Positions 44,531-53,766 are shown, counted from the stretch's first letter. The stretch: 64,000 nt of DNA from Muricea muricata (GCA_963855995.1 OY979723.1:8623013-8687012); one strand, 5' to 3'. Translations and numbers: made by a program. Notes: generated by a model not told the origin, from the letters alone.

Positions 44531-45100
44531 ACTGCTACTACTATACTACCCTGGGTTGGTTGTGAAATGAGACTGCTTCATATACAGTACTTGATTCAGA
44601 CTTCTTTATATCGGTATCTTTCTTAAGTAGCTAGCCCGCGTAGTCGGCACTTTAGGAGGACATTGTGAACGGGAGAAGCTGAGAACAGAAGCAAACGCGC
44701 GAAAGTGGTTGCTCGCGTTTGCTTTTCCTCGCGCGTTTGCTTTTCCTCGCGCGTGCTTTTCCTCGCGCGTTCGCTTTTCCTCGCGCGTTTGCTTTTCCTC
44801 GCGCGTGCTTTTCCTCGCGCGCTCACTTTTCCTCGCGCGTTTGCTTTTCCCGTTCTCACCTTCTCCCGTTCATAATCGTCCCCCTGGATCTCCGGCTAGG
44901 CAGGCTATTAAATAGCAAAATTTCGTGGATAATTTGGCGAGTTTTTTACATGTTGTGATGCGATTTAAACCGATATTTCCTGTGGCAATCATACTTCTGT
45001 ATATTTTGACGTTTAGATAACCACAGCGCTGCATTTAGATGAAAAACCACTGAGTGAAGACTTCGCCAACCTTCATGGAGATTTATATGTTGAATCGTAG
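40527..45100 (+). CDS. Four-transmembrane protein, paralogue 3
   Basis: Five exons: 40527-40727, 41329-41385, 41587-41806, 42498-42646, 45017-45100, giving 236 aa. It starts MGLRLPIPRHKVSRL, where the others have MRLRL. TM1 lies in exon 1 and TM2 in exons 2-3 (LIACSIFAICAVHF). TM3 is followed by a loop with CKTK, an NQT sequon and CFC, and TM4 in exon 4 ends LILKRISQ. Exon 5 is almost identical to that of paralogue 1 (LHLDEKPLSEDF, DLYVES), although exon 1 is closer to paralogue 2. That mixture suggests gene conversion or unequal exchange. Intron 3 contains a Penelope-like remnant and intron 4 a non-LTR remnant, a trinucleotide array and a GC-rich minisatellite. Confidence 0.8.
41965..42375 (+). 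pseudogene. Penelope-like element remnant, C-terminal GIY-YIG region
   Basis: Read across at least one frameshift and one in-frame TGA, the stretch gives CNCRNKHAC, then KCMSKDIVYKATI, then HYIGMTSNKFKE, YKNHIKSF, GGSKRCNLCLDEKISIL and FLNKRSEIVS. That is the order found in the GIY-YIG endonuclease module at the C-terminus of Penelope-like retroelements, which nicks the target DNA. The YIG motif is near 42090. The reverse transcriptase part is absent. The remnant lies in intron 3 of four-TM gene 3, on the sense strand, and cannot be functional. Confidence 0.7.
42760..42990. mobile_element. Inverted-repeat element GGAGAGTTATC
   Basis: CGGAGAGTTATCTCGGAG, ACCACGCCCACTTTTCCCA and TGACTACACCCAATC on the left are inverted on the right (TTGGGTGTGGTCATTGGG, GAAAGTGGGCTCTCC, ATTACTCTCC). 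It lies about 110 bp after exon 4 of four-TM gene 3. Confidence 0.65.
43405..44550 (+). pseudogene. 5'-truncated CR1/L2-like non-LTR retrotransposon
   Basis: From 43409 the frame reads KWLIANKLSLNVPKTEFMLI, then LGATIDQHLSWKRNTDKICK, IYNAIVRPYFDYCCEVWDVF and LQKLQNRAARIIL: the end of a reverse transcriptase and its thumb region from a Jockey-superfamily (CR1/L2-like) element. A frameshift near 43820 leads to a second frame (HALGWEPLETERKKAKAKMM, YKVLN) that ends at 44177. A short 3'UTR follows, then a trinucleotide tail beginning at about 44330, typical of these elements. The 5' end is missing, as expected from incomplete target-primed reverse transcription. Confidence 0.8.
44328..44550. repeat. 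CTA/CGA/CTG trinucleotide array
   Basis: (CTA)n passes to (CGACTA)n and then to (CTG)n with CCG and CTA interruptions, over about 220 bp. It is the expanded 3' tail of the non-LTR element. It encodes poly-Leu in one frame, with no support as protein. Confidence 0.95.
44664..44875. repeat. GC-rich minisatellite TTTTCCTCGCGCG inside inverted flanks
   Basis: About eight units of TTTTCCTCGCGCGTTTGC or the shorter TTTTCCTCGCGCGTGC lie between TGAACGGGAGAAGCTGAGAAC and GTTCTCACCTTCTCCCGTTCA, which are inverse to each other. It is therefore a minisatellite expanded inside a foldback element, in intron 4 of four-TM gene 3. Confidence 0.85.
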
Positions 45101-46072
45101 GTAAAAAATACTTTCCATAAGCGAAGACAGTTTCCAGTGAAGTGCCTTCGCATCCGCACGTAATAAATAAAAAAAAGTTCTGAAATGTTTTTATTCAATC
45201 GGGGTTTTGCTCAGTAAGCAGATATACAAATGTATGCCGTAACAAATAATCTGCCTACTGCAATGTTGACGAAAAAGGCTAAAACCAGTGATGTAGGCAG
45301 CGTCGTTAATTTGGGGGGGGAGCTATTTCTTGAAGGTATACTTGTGTTTACTGACCATAAAGTGCCTACATCACCAAATTCGTCCAGTATTTTCTTGTTT
45401 ACAGTGTAAAGATCACTTGGAATTGCGAAGTTCAAAAGTTCATATGGAAATTTACAAGCCGATTTGTAAACAAAGCCTCTGATTGGTCCATTAATTGAAT
45501 TAATCCAATCAATTGCTTTGTTTAAAAAACCGGTTTGTGAATTTCAATATGATCTTTCAACTTCGCAACGAGTTTGGCGAACTTTGGAACGAAATTTGAA
45601 ATATTTTGGCAAAAGTTTTGTCAAATCGACTGTAATATCACTTTTTTACTTCGTTACCTTTGTTATAATTTGGCGAAGTAAAAAAGGTTTAAAGTTATTC
45701 ACAAAGCAAAGTCTGCGGTGAGCAGACTGGTGAGAATGTGCTTGGCTCAGCCAGGCTATGGCTCAGGACTGTTTCGGCCGGTTTATTACCGCCCTAATAC
45801 ATTTTCTACTAAATTCTATTTCAGAAGCACGTTTACTTAAGTATATTTTCAGCACTTTTATTTTAGTTAAGTGAACTTTTCAAGTTTTCAACTTTCCATA
45901 CGTTTACGTTTACTTAATTAAGTAAATTTTCAGGCCATACATTAACTTTTACTTTACTTGACTCAATACTTTGTCTTTGAGTACCAGATGTTTTTTTGTA
46001 TCTTTCTTTGATATTAAAATAACATTGTGACATTACCTTGCACAATGCCGCTCGAGAAAGTATCATTATTTT
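45101..46072. other. Intergenic region after the four-TM cluster
   Basis: The stretch 45441-45553 is an inverted repeat (ATATGGAAATTTACAAGCCG, TTTGTAAACAAAGC and their inverses). The stretch 45645-45795 matches 33985-34150. AAGTAAAC-rich text fills 45820-45960. I see no gene. Confidence 0.5.
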
Positions 46073-46559
46073 CTATTGTTATAAGCCACAACATAAGCAA
46101 TCTCATGGACATCATTATGCGGTGTGACGTCTAGCCTGTGGACAGCGGTAAATTCTCCTGTGCGGCTGTGCACAGGCTGTGAGATGTCACATGTTGTATT
46201 ATTATATGGACCAGGGTATTTTATTGAGAACTAAAACACTCGTAATACTCAAAAGCCACTACATCCGGGACTTGAGTGGCGTATTTTCCCTATGTCACGC
46301 CTAGGGGTGACATAACATTTCCCGCCTTGTTTATTCAAGGTTTGTAGAGTTGAACAAAAAGACAAAACAAGTCGATACCAGTAAACATTGTAAAGTCTTC
46401 CTTACATGGTGCGAGGTATGTTGTGTTTTGTACCTGGTTTAGCGTCTGCCGTTTTGGTCAGAAAACTGTTTTTCACTATTAAAACGTCAATTTTCATCGT
46501 CATTGTGTATTATTGTGCAACTATAAAAGTCCATATAATAAACAGAACATTTCACGGTG

Positions 46560-46675
46560 GCGAGGAAATATGGATTTTATGTTCTCGTGGCAACAACGAT
46601 ATCTCACTCGTTTGCTGCGCTCACTCGTGAGATATCGTCGTTGCCACTCGAACATGAAATCCATATTTCCTCGCA
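46560..46675. repeat. Near-perfect palindrome GGCGAGGAAATATGGATTT
   Basis: GCGAGGAAATATGGATTT, ATGTTCTCGTGGCAACAACG and ATATCTCAC are answered by GTGAGATATCGTCGTTGCC, ACTCGAACATGAAATCC and ATATTTCCTCGC. A related half is at 26776-26845. It occurs only in duplication copy 1. Confidence 0.85.
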
Positions 46676-47274
46676 AATAAATATCCTATATTTATTTGCA
46701 TTTATCAAATAATGTTGAATATCTCGACGATGAACAGTTATAAAAAATTCTACAGAAGATAGATATACAGAAGATTATATTGTGAATTTTTGTGATCTTT
46801 GCAATGCAATGGAAAAAATACTGGACAAAATAATTTTATGTTATAGACAATTTAAAGCAATCGATTTAAAAGAAATTAAAAATGCACAAAACAATATATG
46901 AATACCCTCCTCCCCAATTATCGACGCCGAATACGCGACTGGTCGAAACACTGTATTACTGCCAACGTCCAATCAAAACACGTTGGCTTTTGCAATCACT
47001 GCTTGAGAAAGTAAGCATCTTTTAATATTTTATATCTTTTAATATCTTATATTTTAAAACAGCCAATTTAAAAGAAAGTTTTCATTTACAAACCTTAAAC
47101 ACTAAACCTTAAGCTCCCAGCGGGCAAAGCGTAACGAGAGGACAAGTCCCAAGTTTCGTAGTTGAATTTTGTAGGTAATTGTGAATAGATTGTTCTGGTA
47201 AGGAGATATTTACCATGTCTCTATAGGAAATGACCCCCTCCCTCTCATACACATTTCTAAACTGATTAGCCTGA

Positions 47275-47600
47275 TTGATACTAGAGACGGATGATTCGTC
47301 TGGGCGAACTTGGTCAAAGAATAGATAGTTCGTCTGATAATTCGTCTGTGTAGAACGCGGCCGGTCAGGCGGATCATCCGTCGAGACGAACTATCTGCGT
47401 AGTTCGTCTGCTCAAGCGAACTTGGTCGCGTAGTTCGAACTGTCTTGACGGATGATCTGTCCGCTTGCGCGCGTTTATACACAGAAGAATTATCAGACGA
47501 ACTATCTTTTTACGTAGTTTCTCTGGATATTTCTTCTTGTGTGTTTATGCTTACAACTGTCAAACGGATGATAAATCAGACCATTAAATGGTGCTCTATT
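47275..47600. repeat. AGTTCGTCTG-rich inverted-repeat cluster, copy 1
   Basis: GATAGTTCGTCTGATAATTC, GGCGGATCATCCGTC and GACGAACTATC recur in both orientations, and the interior is self-complementary. The homologous, somewhat shorter block is at 55368-55625. Confidence 0.65.
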
Positions 47601-47990
47601 ATGCTATTCATGCTTGGAATTTAAGGTTCAGAGATTATTCTAAGGCTTGTAAAGGAAAACGTTTTTGAATTAGCTATGGGAGATTGAGTCATCTTACGCT
47701 AATGAAATATTTTAGGACCATTTAAATACGCTGTGTATAATGCTCCGATTGCTTTTGCGACATTGAAAGGCCTCGCATGAAAACGAGGCCATATTCCATA
47801 TCAAACATAAAATAGAATCACTCTACTGGAACTAGGGTTTGATATTTAGAAAGCATAAAATTGCAAAAATAAATTCAAAAGGTAAACTTTGCCACACCGA
47901 CCTCGTTTCGATGCGACTCAATTACAGGTCGCGAGGGCAAACGTTTTTCCCTGACAATTAAATAATCGACTATTGTACAAATTTTACAAA

Positions 47991-48358
47991 TTAATTAGCG
48001 TGTGAGTATATCGATTGTAGGCTGTAAACACTAGTTCTTAAATGCGTATAAAACCAATAATTATATGACGTAGAGCATTGCAAATATTGTCCTTCGCAAC
48101 AAACTAATTTCACCCCGCACTGTGACGTCATGCACCAGTCGCCTGTCTCCAAATTGTTACATTCGCAATCGTCCAATCGACATCTCCGTACGAGGGAGGC
48201 AACCCTCGTCGAACTACGGCGGTCTTTGGTGAAATTTCTAAAGCAATGTTCAAACATCTCATTTTGACACGATTCGTTTTCGATCAATCGTTTCCAATTT
48301 TCGCCGTAGTCTTTGTCTTCACAGAGGAAACATGTTGTTTTCTGAGTGAGAGTTCGTC
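47991..48358 (-). CDS. Small Cys-rich protein with Ly6/uPAR-like domain (last exon), copy 1
   Basis: Reading leftward from an acceptor CTATTTCAG (exon start at 48358), the exon encodes about 122 residues: TTCFLCEDKDYGENW, then Cys at spacings resembling LU (Ly6/uPAR, three-finger) domains, through RRCRLDDCEC and VKLVCCEGQYLQC, to a TAA stop. Twelve Cys residues include the initial CxxC and the late CC-x5-C. LU proteins are usually secreted or GPI-anchored. I cannot see a convincing signal-peptide exon, and the C-terminus is not clearly a GPI signal. An internal Met at 48287 would give a shorter product without the first CxxC, so I prefer the spliced form. A near-identical copy is at 56069-56436. 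Confidence 0.5.
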
Positions 48359-48555
48359 CTGAAATAGTTAAACGATTTCACGGTTTCAACCAGAAGAAAT
48401 ATGCCTAGCTGTGGGTTTGTACATTCAACAGCAATGACGCCAATGAGAACTGTACAGCCAAGTTGCGACAAGCCGATATCAGGGTGGCTTGTGACAGCTT
48501 CGCATGGTTTCTCGCAGCTTAACTGCAGTTTATAAAGTGCATTGTTTGGAGACAT
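48359..48555 (-). other. Possible first exon or leader of the LU-like gene, copy 1
   Basis: From ATG at 48555, a frame starting MSPNNALYKLQLSCEKPCEA contains a hydrophobic stretch (GCTVLIGVIAV) and runs into the acceptor region. No donor joins it in phase to the LU exon without a stop. Copy 2 has a single-base insertion just before the acceptor, which suggests that part is intron. The leader remains unresolved. Confidence 0.25.
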
Positions 48556-49831
48556 GATCTATATTGCATGTTGCAGCAAGGGACGTCAGCTACAGAAGTA
48601 GCAAGCGCGGGGGGCGGGGGGATGTTATATAACTGTATTATAAGCACATAAAGCGCCCGGGTACGAGTCTGATTGTATTCACTTCCAATCAAACAAGTCC
48701 AATTAGCAATGCCAATTGTTCCCGTTATGCATGAACAGCCGAGTCCAACATTCAGCTATTAGTTGTTTGCGCAAAAATACAATAGGCAAACGTGATGAGA
48801 GATGTAATGAATTCTATTTTTTGTCAATAAGTCTAAGTTTATTCCACAATCCCTCTTCTATATTCTGCTATAATCTGTGTAGTTATGTTCATTTATACTT
48901 TAAGAACAAATTGTCCCACCGATATCGTATTTTTCATTGACCACGAGTGACAGCGGTTTCTCTGTGAGAGTATTTATTTTTATTGTTTTGAAGGACGGCC
49001 ATTTTATGAGCAAGGCTAAGAAAAATCCTAAAGGAAAAGCGAGAAAATTAGCTGTTGACTTACTGAGGGATAATCAATCAAACATTTGGAATGTTGCCAG
49101 CTGAGCTACGTGGTCAGATCAGTTCACAAATACTATGTGATATCTCGGAATATAATTTCTAGTCTTTACTAAATAATAGATTTGAAGCAATTTGATTGGT
49201 TGGCTTACTAGTAAATATGAGGCATTATTTACTAGTTGGCATTTTTTCAAAATGGCCGCCAATGAAAGCCGTTTTGATGTTTTATGCTTTCCAAAATTGA
49301 GAAATGGAGAAAAACTGCATTAATATAAAATATCTTTGTTGTTAAACTATCAATAGATCGTTTGCATAATTTTTTCACTATTAAATTAAAAATTATAAAT
49401 CATGAAAGAAGTGCATTTTATGCTTGTTTTACTAAAGAAATTATATTAAAACAATTATTCACCTTAGGCTCAGTGACTATGGTGAATATTCGCCAATAAT
49501 TGTTAAATATTCAGCTTGCCCGGTGTAAATACACATAGAAATAATAGATATAGAATGCGAGCTTGGTAATCTAGCCGGTACCCAAATTGAAAAAAAAATT
49601 GCCCTTATAAATCGGCCATTTTGAATTTTAATGTGGCGTCACTTGTTTACCTGAAAATAGATAGGAGCACGCATTCTATTATTTCTATGATGGAGCACCA
49701 CAGGTATGATTTTCAGCTCAGTACATAACACAAACACACAAAAAAAACATGATTACATCAAGATTGCATTGATATCGAGGGAACTAAACCACTAAACTCA
49801 TATCTGAAACATCAAATACTCGAACTGACCT

Positions 49832-49884
49832 GACCGCGTTAATAGGCGCTGCCGTTTCTGGGATTGTGGGTTCCCGCCGTGGTC
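49832..49884 (+). pseudogene. tRNA-like relic, D-arm missing, copy 1
   Basis: GACCGCG at the start pairs with CGTGGTC at the end as a 7-bp acceptor stem with one G-T pair. The preceding GTGGG...CCCGC resembles a T stem, though here its loop is shortened by a deletion. There is no D-arm. Copy 2 (57947-58004) keeps a seven-base loop. Confidence 0.4.
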
Positions 49885-50714
49885 AGGCATATTTTTGGCT
49901 TGCACGATGTAGATATAAACTCGACAGAGTATCACATCACAAACAGCGGAGGGATTTGATTATAATTGCATGGCTTAAGATCCATAACCTCAGTAACCGG
50001 AATTTAACCAGTATCTAGGGGGTCCTATAATTTCGAAACCTGTAAAACTAAAAAGGAAGCGAATTAGTCGTGCCGACTGCAGACTCCCGACCCGGTTGAA
50101 ACAAAAGTTTAAACCGTCTCCTGTGCTATACAAACTGCATTTGGTTATCTATCTGATCAATTATCACAGACATGACATGCTATCAATTCTCAGATTCCCC
50201 AATTCCTGGATTTTATATTCTTGGAATCTAGTTTCCCGGTTTGGATAGCTGTTCTTCGGTTTCGTATTCGCCGTTTCCTACTTTCCTATTATATTCGCTT
50301 TCAAATATTAAAACAATGAATTGCAAATTTCCGGGAGTCCTCGTGTCTCCGGAGCAGTCACGAGTTGTTGTCCAGACAAATTCTAATGTAAATATTTCGA
50401 TTTGATAACAAGGATATGCTGTAACTAATCTTTTATCAGTGTGTACACTGATATCTCTATTCTCGACATAAGAACGGGGCATTTATTATTTAATACTATC
50501 AGATCATACATGTAATATAAAGTATGGTATAACTGGTGCTGTCCAGTATACATATCAATGGGTATAACTACCTAGAATCTCAAACGTCACGAGTAATTAA
50601 ATCTAGTGACGGTTATGAAAATCTATATGTTATTCGAAGTATATAATATAACAGGAAATGAATAGATTATTTATATTCATTGTAAGCTCACTTCCTGGAA
50701 ATGATATTGACGAT

Positions 50715-50721
50715 TATAAAA
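50715..50721 (+). promoter_or_regulatory. TATA-like element, stranded from the copy 1 Ubl-ART gene
   Basis: TATAAAA in the context GATTATAAAAACCTCTCCC is identical to 58823-58829 in copy 2, where it lies about 50 bp before the ATG. In copy 1 a 1,333-bp insertion separates it from the ATG at 52120. Confidence 0.5.
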
Positions 50722-50743
50722 ACCTCTCCCATAATAAGCAAAC

Positions 50744-52076
50744 GCGAATTTCATTACGGTTCATTGAATTCCCATGGGTCTGTAGTGTTGTCTTGTTTTA
50801 GATTTTGTCTTGTTTCTGACAAATCTTGTACGGCTAGAACCATTTTGCATTTTAACTTCCACAGGGAATAAAGTTAGTTTGAATTTCAATAGCACCAGTT
50901 TTTTACTCACCCTGTACAGGGTGAGTAAAAAAAAACTGATGCCCTTTCAAATTCAAATTAGCCGCGAATTTCATTACGGAACTTTAAGTATTCCCATAGG
51001 TATACAGAGAACAGATCGTGACTAAGTACACAGTACAGGATGAGTGTAAAAACTGATGCTATTGAAATTCAAACTAGCAGCATTTCATTCTTGCAATTTG
51101 ACAGACGTTGATATAAAACAAAATCTAATTCCCAGTGGAAGTTAAAATGCATAATTTTAGCCGTGCAAGAATTGTCAGAATTTCTTTTACGTACTGTGTA
51201 CTAAATCACGATCTGTTCTCTGCATACCCATGGGAATACACCGTAATGAAATTTGCAGCTAATTTGAATTTGAAAGGGCATCAGTTTTTTTTTACTCACC
51301 CTGTATATGTACAGGATGAGTAAAAAAAAACTGATGCCTTTCAAATTCAAATTAGCCACGAATTCGTTACGGAACTTAAAGTATTCCCATACGTATACAG
51401 AGAACAGATCGTGACTAAGTACACAGTACAGGATGAGTAAAGCCTTGTTCTCACTAGTGACATAGTAAGCATAAGCACAAGATAAAACAAAAGACAAAAC
51501 AAAGAAATCCACTGAAGCGTACGACACAAGCATCGACACAAGCATCGACACAAGCATAAGCACAAGCATAAGAGTACGAGCATAAGCTATAGCAGAACAA
51601 AAGCAAATTCAAAAGAAAATTCGTTTTGCGTTGCCTTCGCAAACCTCAAAGGAAAATTTATCCTTTGTTATTTTGCTTCTGCTTATCTCGCTAGTGAGAC
51701 CAGGCTTCAAAAAACTGATACTAGCGAGCTGGCATCACCAGTTGAATTGGTTTACGTACTGTGTACTAAATCACGATCTGTTCTCTGTATACCCATGGGA
51801 GTACACCGTAATGAAATTCGCAGCTAATTTGAATTTGAAAGAGCATCAGTTTTTTTCTACTCACCCTGTATATTATCAGAACGACGCGAGCTATAGCCGT
51901 ATAATTTTAAAGCGATTAATTATTTATCATTATACTGGGTGTTGTGAGAGAGCTTCATGCTGAAGATTCGTTAGCAAGTATACGACGCCTGGATTGAAAA
52001 TAAGAGGCGATTCGAGGGAGAATAATTTGCGCTAACAGAAAACAATCACGAACGTTTAACCATAAACCATCTGATC
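50744..52076. mobile_element. 1,333-bp insertion flanked by AAGCAAAC, unique to duplication copy 1
   Basis: AAGCAAAC occurs at 50736-50743 and again at 52077-52084, while copy 2 has it once at the homologous place. That fits an 8-bp target-site duplication, or alternatively a deletion in copy 2. The interior repeats TACTCACCCTGTACAGGGTG-like ends, ATTCAAATTAGC, GAATTTCATTACGG and ACAGAGAACAGATCGTGA in both orientations. It also includes a nested element at about 51450-51710 (CTTGTTCTCACTAGTGA against TCGCTAGTGAGACCAGG) with AAGCATAAGCACAAG simple repeats. Confidence 0.6.
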
Positions 52077-52119
52077 AAGCAAACAATCTGATTAGAACAC
52101 GGTGAGTCGAGTCAAAATT

Positions 52120-53079
52120 ATGTCGGACGAAGATCTAGAGCTAATTGCGGCTGGGTTCACAGCAATTCTCGGCTTTCATGTTGTCCATGGCCCCGCCGGT
52201 CAAGGCCTACCGAAGCTCAGCATTCGCAATCTGTTTCATTGTACTTATATTCCAAGATCACTGGAAAGTTTTGCGCCCGAAGACGTGTTCGACGTTCACG
52301 TGAAGACAATAACTGGTGCTACAACAACTGTCCAAGTAACCGGTTCCTTTACCGTCGCTGAGCTTAAGGCAGCCGTAGAAATGAAGGCAAACATTCCTGG
52401 GAGAGATCAACGGCTTATGTTTGACCGAAAACGTTTAGAAGACCATCAGACAATCGCAGAGTTGGGGATTCCGCCGTCTGCCACAATATTTCTACTTGTG
52501 CGTACAAGAGGTGGCGGCCCTGATTTTCAACTCGACCCTGACGAGTTAGATCCGAGCTATGACTGCGATTTTACAAACGTATCGGATGACGGCAAAACAT
52601 ACATGCGAGGAGGGAAGCCATACAAACGTCCGTATGGTTGGAAGAGATATGCTGTCAAAGTACTAAATGTTTATGAATCAAATACATGGCTGGGACCAAA
52701 CGGAATGCGTACCGCAGAAGCTCATGGCGAATGGCCTGTTTCCTACCATGGAACAACTTTGGAGGCAGCTAAAGCAATAATGAAAATAGGCTACAAGAAA
52801 GGACCAAGACAAAAATTTGAGAAACTCCATGGTAAAGCGGTCTACTCAAGTCCTTCCCTTGATATGGTTGCAAAGCTTTATGCCTCGCAGTTCGAACATA
52901 AAGGTAATACCTGGAAAGTTGTTTTGCAGAATCGAGTCAACCCTGCACCCGGTCATTTATGTATCGTTGAAGCCAAAGATACTAACGTTGGAGCAGAGTA
53001 CTGGTTGTCTCCGAAGCAAGATATTGACAACAAAGTATATGACATACGACCTTACGGTTTGTTGTTCAAGAAGTTTTAA
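52120..53079 (+). CDS. Ubiquitin-like domain fused to ADP-ribosyltransferase-like domain, copy 1
   Basis: A single-exon frame of 319 aa starting MSDEDLELIAAGF at the first ATG. Residues 57-132 are a ubiquitin-like fold: FDVHVKTITGATTTVQV, then FTVAELKAAVEMKANIPGRD, QRLMFDRKRLED, TIAELGIPPSATIFLL and VRTRGGG, where ubiquitin has LRLRGG. After a linker, residues 165-319 resemble the fold of PARP/ART enzymes: SYHGT (His210), a GKAVYSSPSLDMVAKLYA block (Tyr242) and a final DIRPYGLLFKKF strand. No catalytic Glu is obvious, so activity is uncertain. Similar Ubl plus SYHGT proteins are, as I recall, numerous in some fungi and marine invertebrates; the ART call is inference from motif order. The duplicate is at 58880-59842. 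There is no signal peptide, so it is probably cytosolic or nuclear. Confidence 0.75.
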   Translation: MSDEDLELIAAGFTAILGFHVVHGPAGQGLPKLSIRNLFHCTYIPRSLESFAPEDVFDVHVKTITGATTTVQVTGSFTVAELKAAVEMKANIPGRDQRLMFDRKRLEDHQTIAELGIPPSATIFLLVRTRGGGPDFQLDPDELDPSYDCDFTNVSDDGKTYMRGGKPYKRPYGWKRYAVKVLNVYESNTWLGPNGMRTAEAHGEWPVSYHGTTLEAAKAIMKIGYKKGPRQKFEKLHGKAVYSSPSLDMVAKLYASQFEHKGNTWKVVLQNRVNPAPGHLCIVEAKDTNVGAEYWLSPKQDIDNKVYDIRPYGLLFKKF

Positions 53080-53766
53080 TAACGTATAACTATAAGAGAG
53101 CCGAGACGCGAAGTGCATAATGGTTACTTGATTACTATAGTTACTTCTTACCCAACAATTGTTGTCGTGACTTTTAGAGCTTATAGTTAACATTAATTCA
53201 AATCTTATTAAATCATTAACTATTGTAAAGTTCTTTTAGTTCATTTTGTTCCATTTTTATCAATATGAAGAACAGAATTCCATTGAAACTGTTTTGATGC
53301 GTTGCTATACATTCATGTGTTACATTGTTAAAAACTATTATGCTGTAAATGAATGAGCCCATTTAAAGATATAACAAGAGACATGGTCCCTACCCAGAAA
53401 GAAATATGAAACTATTGCACATTCCGACTAAATTTTCCGATTTATGTTGAATACAGTAATACACCTACTGTTTTGAACTGAACATGTAGCGGATTTTTGG
53501 GCACTTCGCTGCATTATTCACGGCCATGTAGTTACTCACATATTGTTCAGGGTTAAAGCTCAGTTTGTCTTACATGAACGCAATTCAGTAAAAACAAGTT
53601 TACAAAATGGCGACAAGCCGCCGTTTTGTACAAATTACGGACAAAGAAATAAACAAAATTAAAATAACTTGTGTAAAAATACTAAAACAATTATTCACCT
53701 CAGGCTCGGTGATTTTCGGAGAATATTCCCCGACAATCACCTCGCCTTCGGCGAATAATTGTTAAT
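53080..53766. other. Flank of duplication copy 1 and junction to copy 2
   Basis: Homology to copy 2 continues to about 53592. The stretch 53687-53765 is a palindromic ACAATTATTCACCTC element with GCCTTCGGC, of the same kind as 49445-49505. No gene is seen. Confidence 0.5.

Larger units (their letters stand above)
48556..50735. other. Between LU-like and Ubl-ART genes, copy 1
   Basis: The stretch 48711-48790 contains GTTATGCATGAACAGCC and TTGTTTGCGCAAAAATAC, shared with 56803-56870 and 62500-62560. The stretch 49445-49505 is a palindrome of ACAATTATTCACC. 49534-49689 is a copy of the MITE at 548-783. 49832-49884 is a tRNA-like relic. A minus-strand frame at 50228-50482 is retained in copy 2 except for an 8-bp deletion; I do not support it as a gene. 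Confidence 0.5.
46073..53592. repeat. Segmental duplication, copy 1
   Basis: From ATTGTTATAAGCC to ATGAACGCAATTCAGTA this block matches 53767-60512 in the same order and orientation, with most text nearly identical. It holds an LU-like gene on the minus strand and a Ubl-ART gene on the plus strand. Relative to copy 2 it has extra sequence at about 46206-46690 (including a palindrome at 46560-46675) and at 50744-52076, and lacks the 880-bp insertion found in copy 2. Confidence 0.85.

Noticed and set aside
44301..44570. Poly-leucine frame
   Set aside because: Translation of the CTG/CTA trinucleotide tail of the non-LTR element.
44623..44859. Arg/Lys/Ala-rich frames on both strands
   Set aside because: They are translations of the GC-rich minisatellite.
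51201..51642. Overlapping minus-strand frames rich in Leu, Val, Met and Cys
   Set aside because: They read through AAGCATAAGCACAAG-type simple repeats inside the copy 1 insertion.
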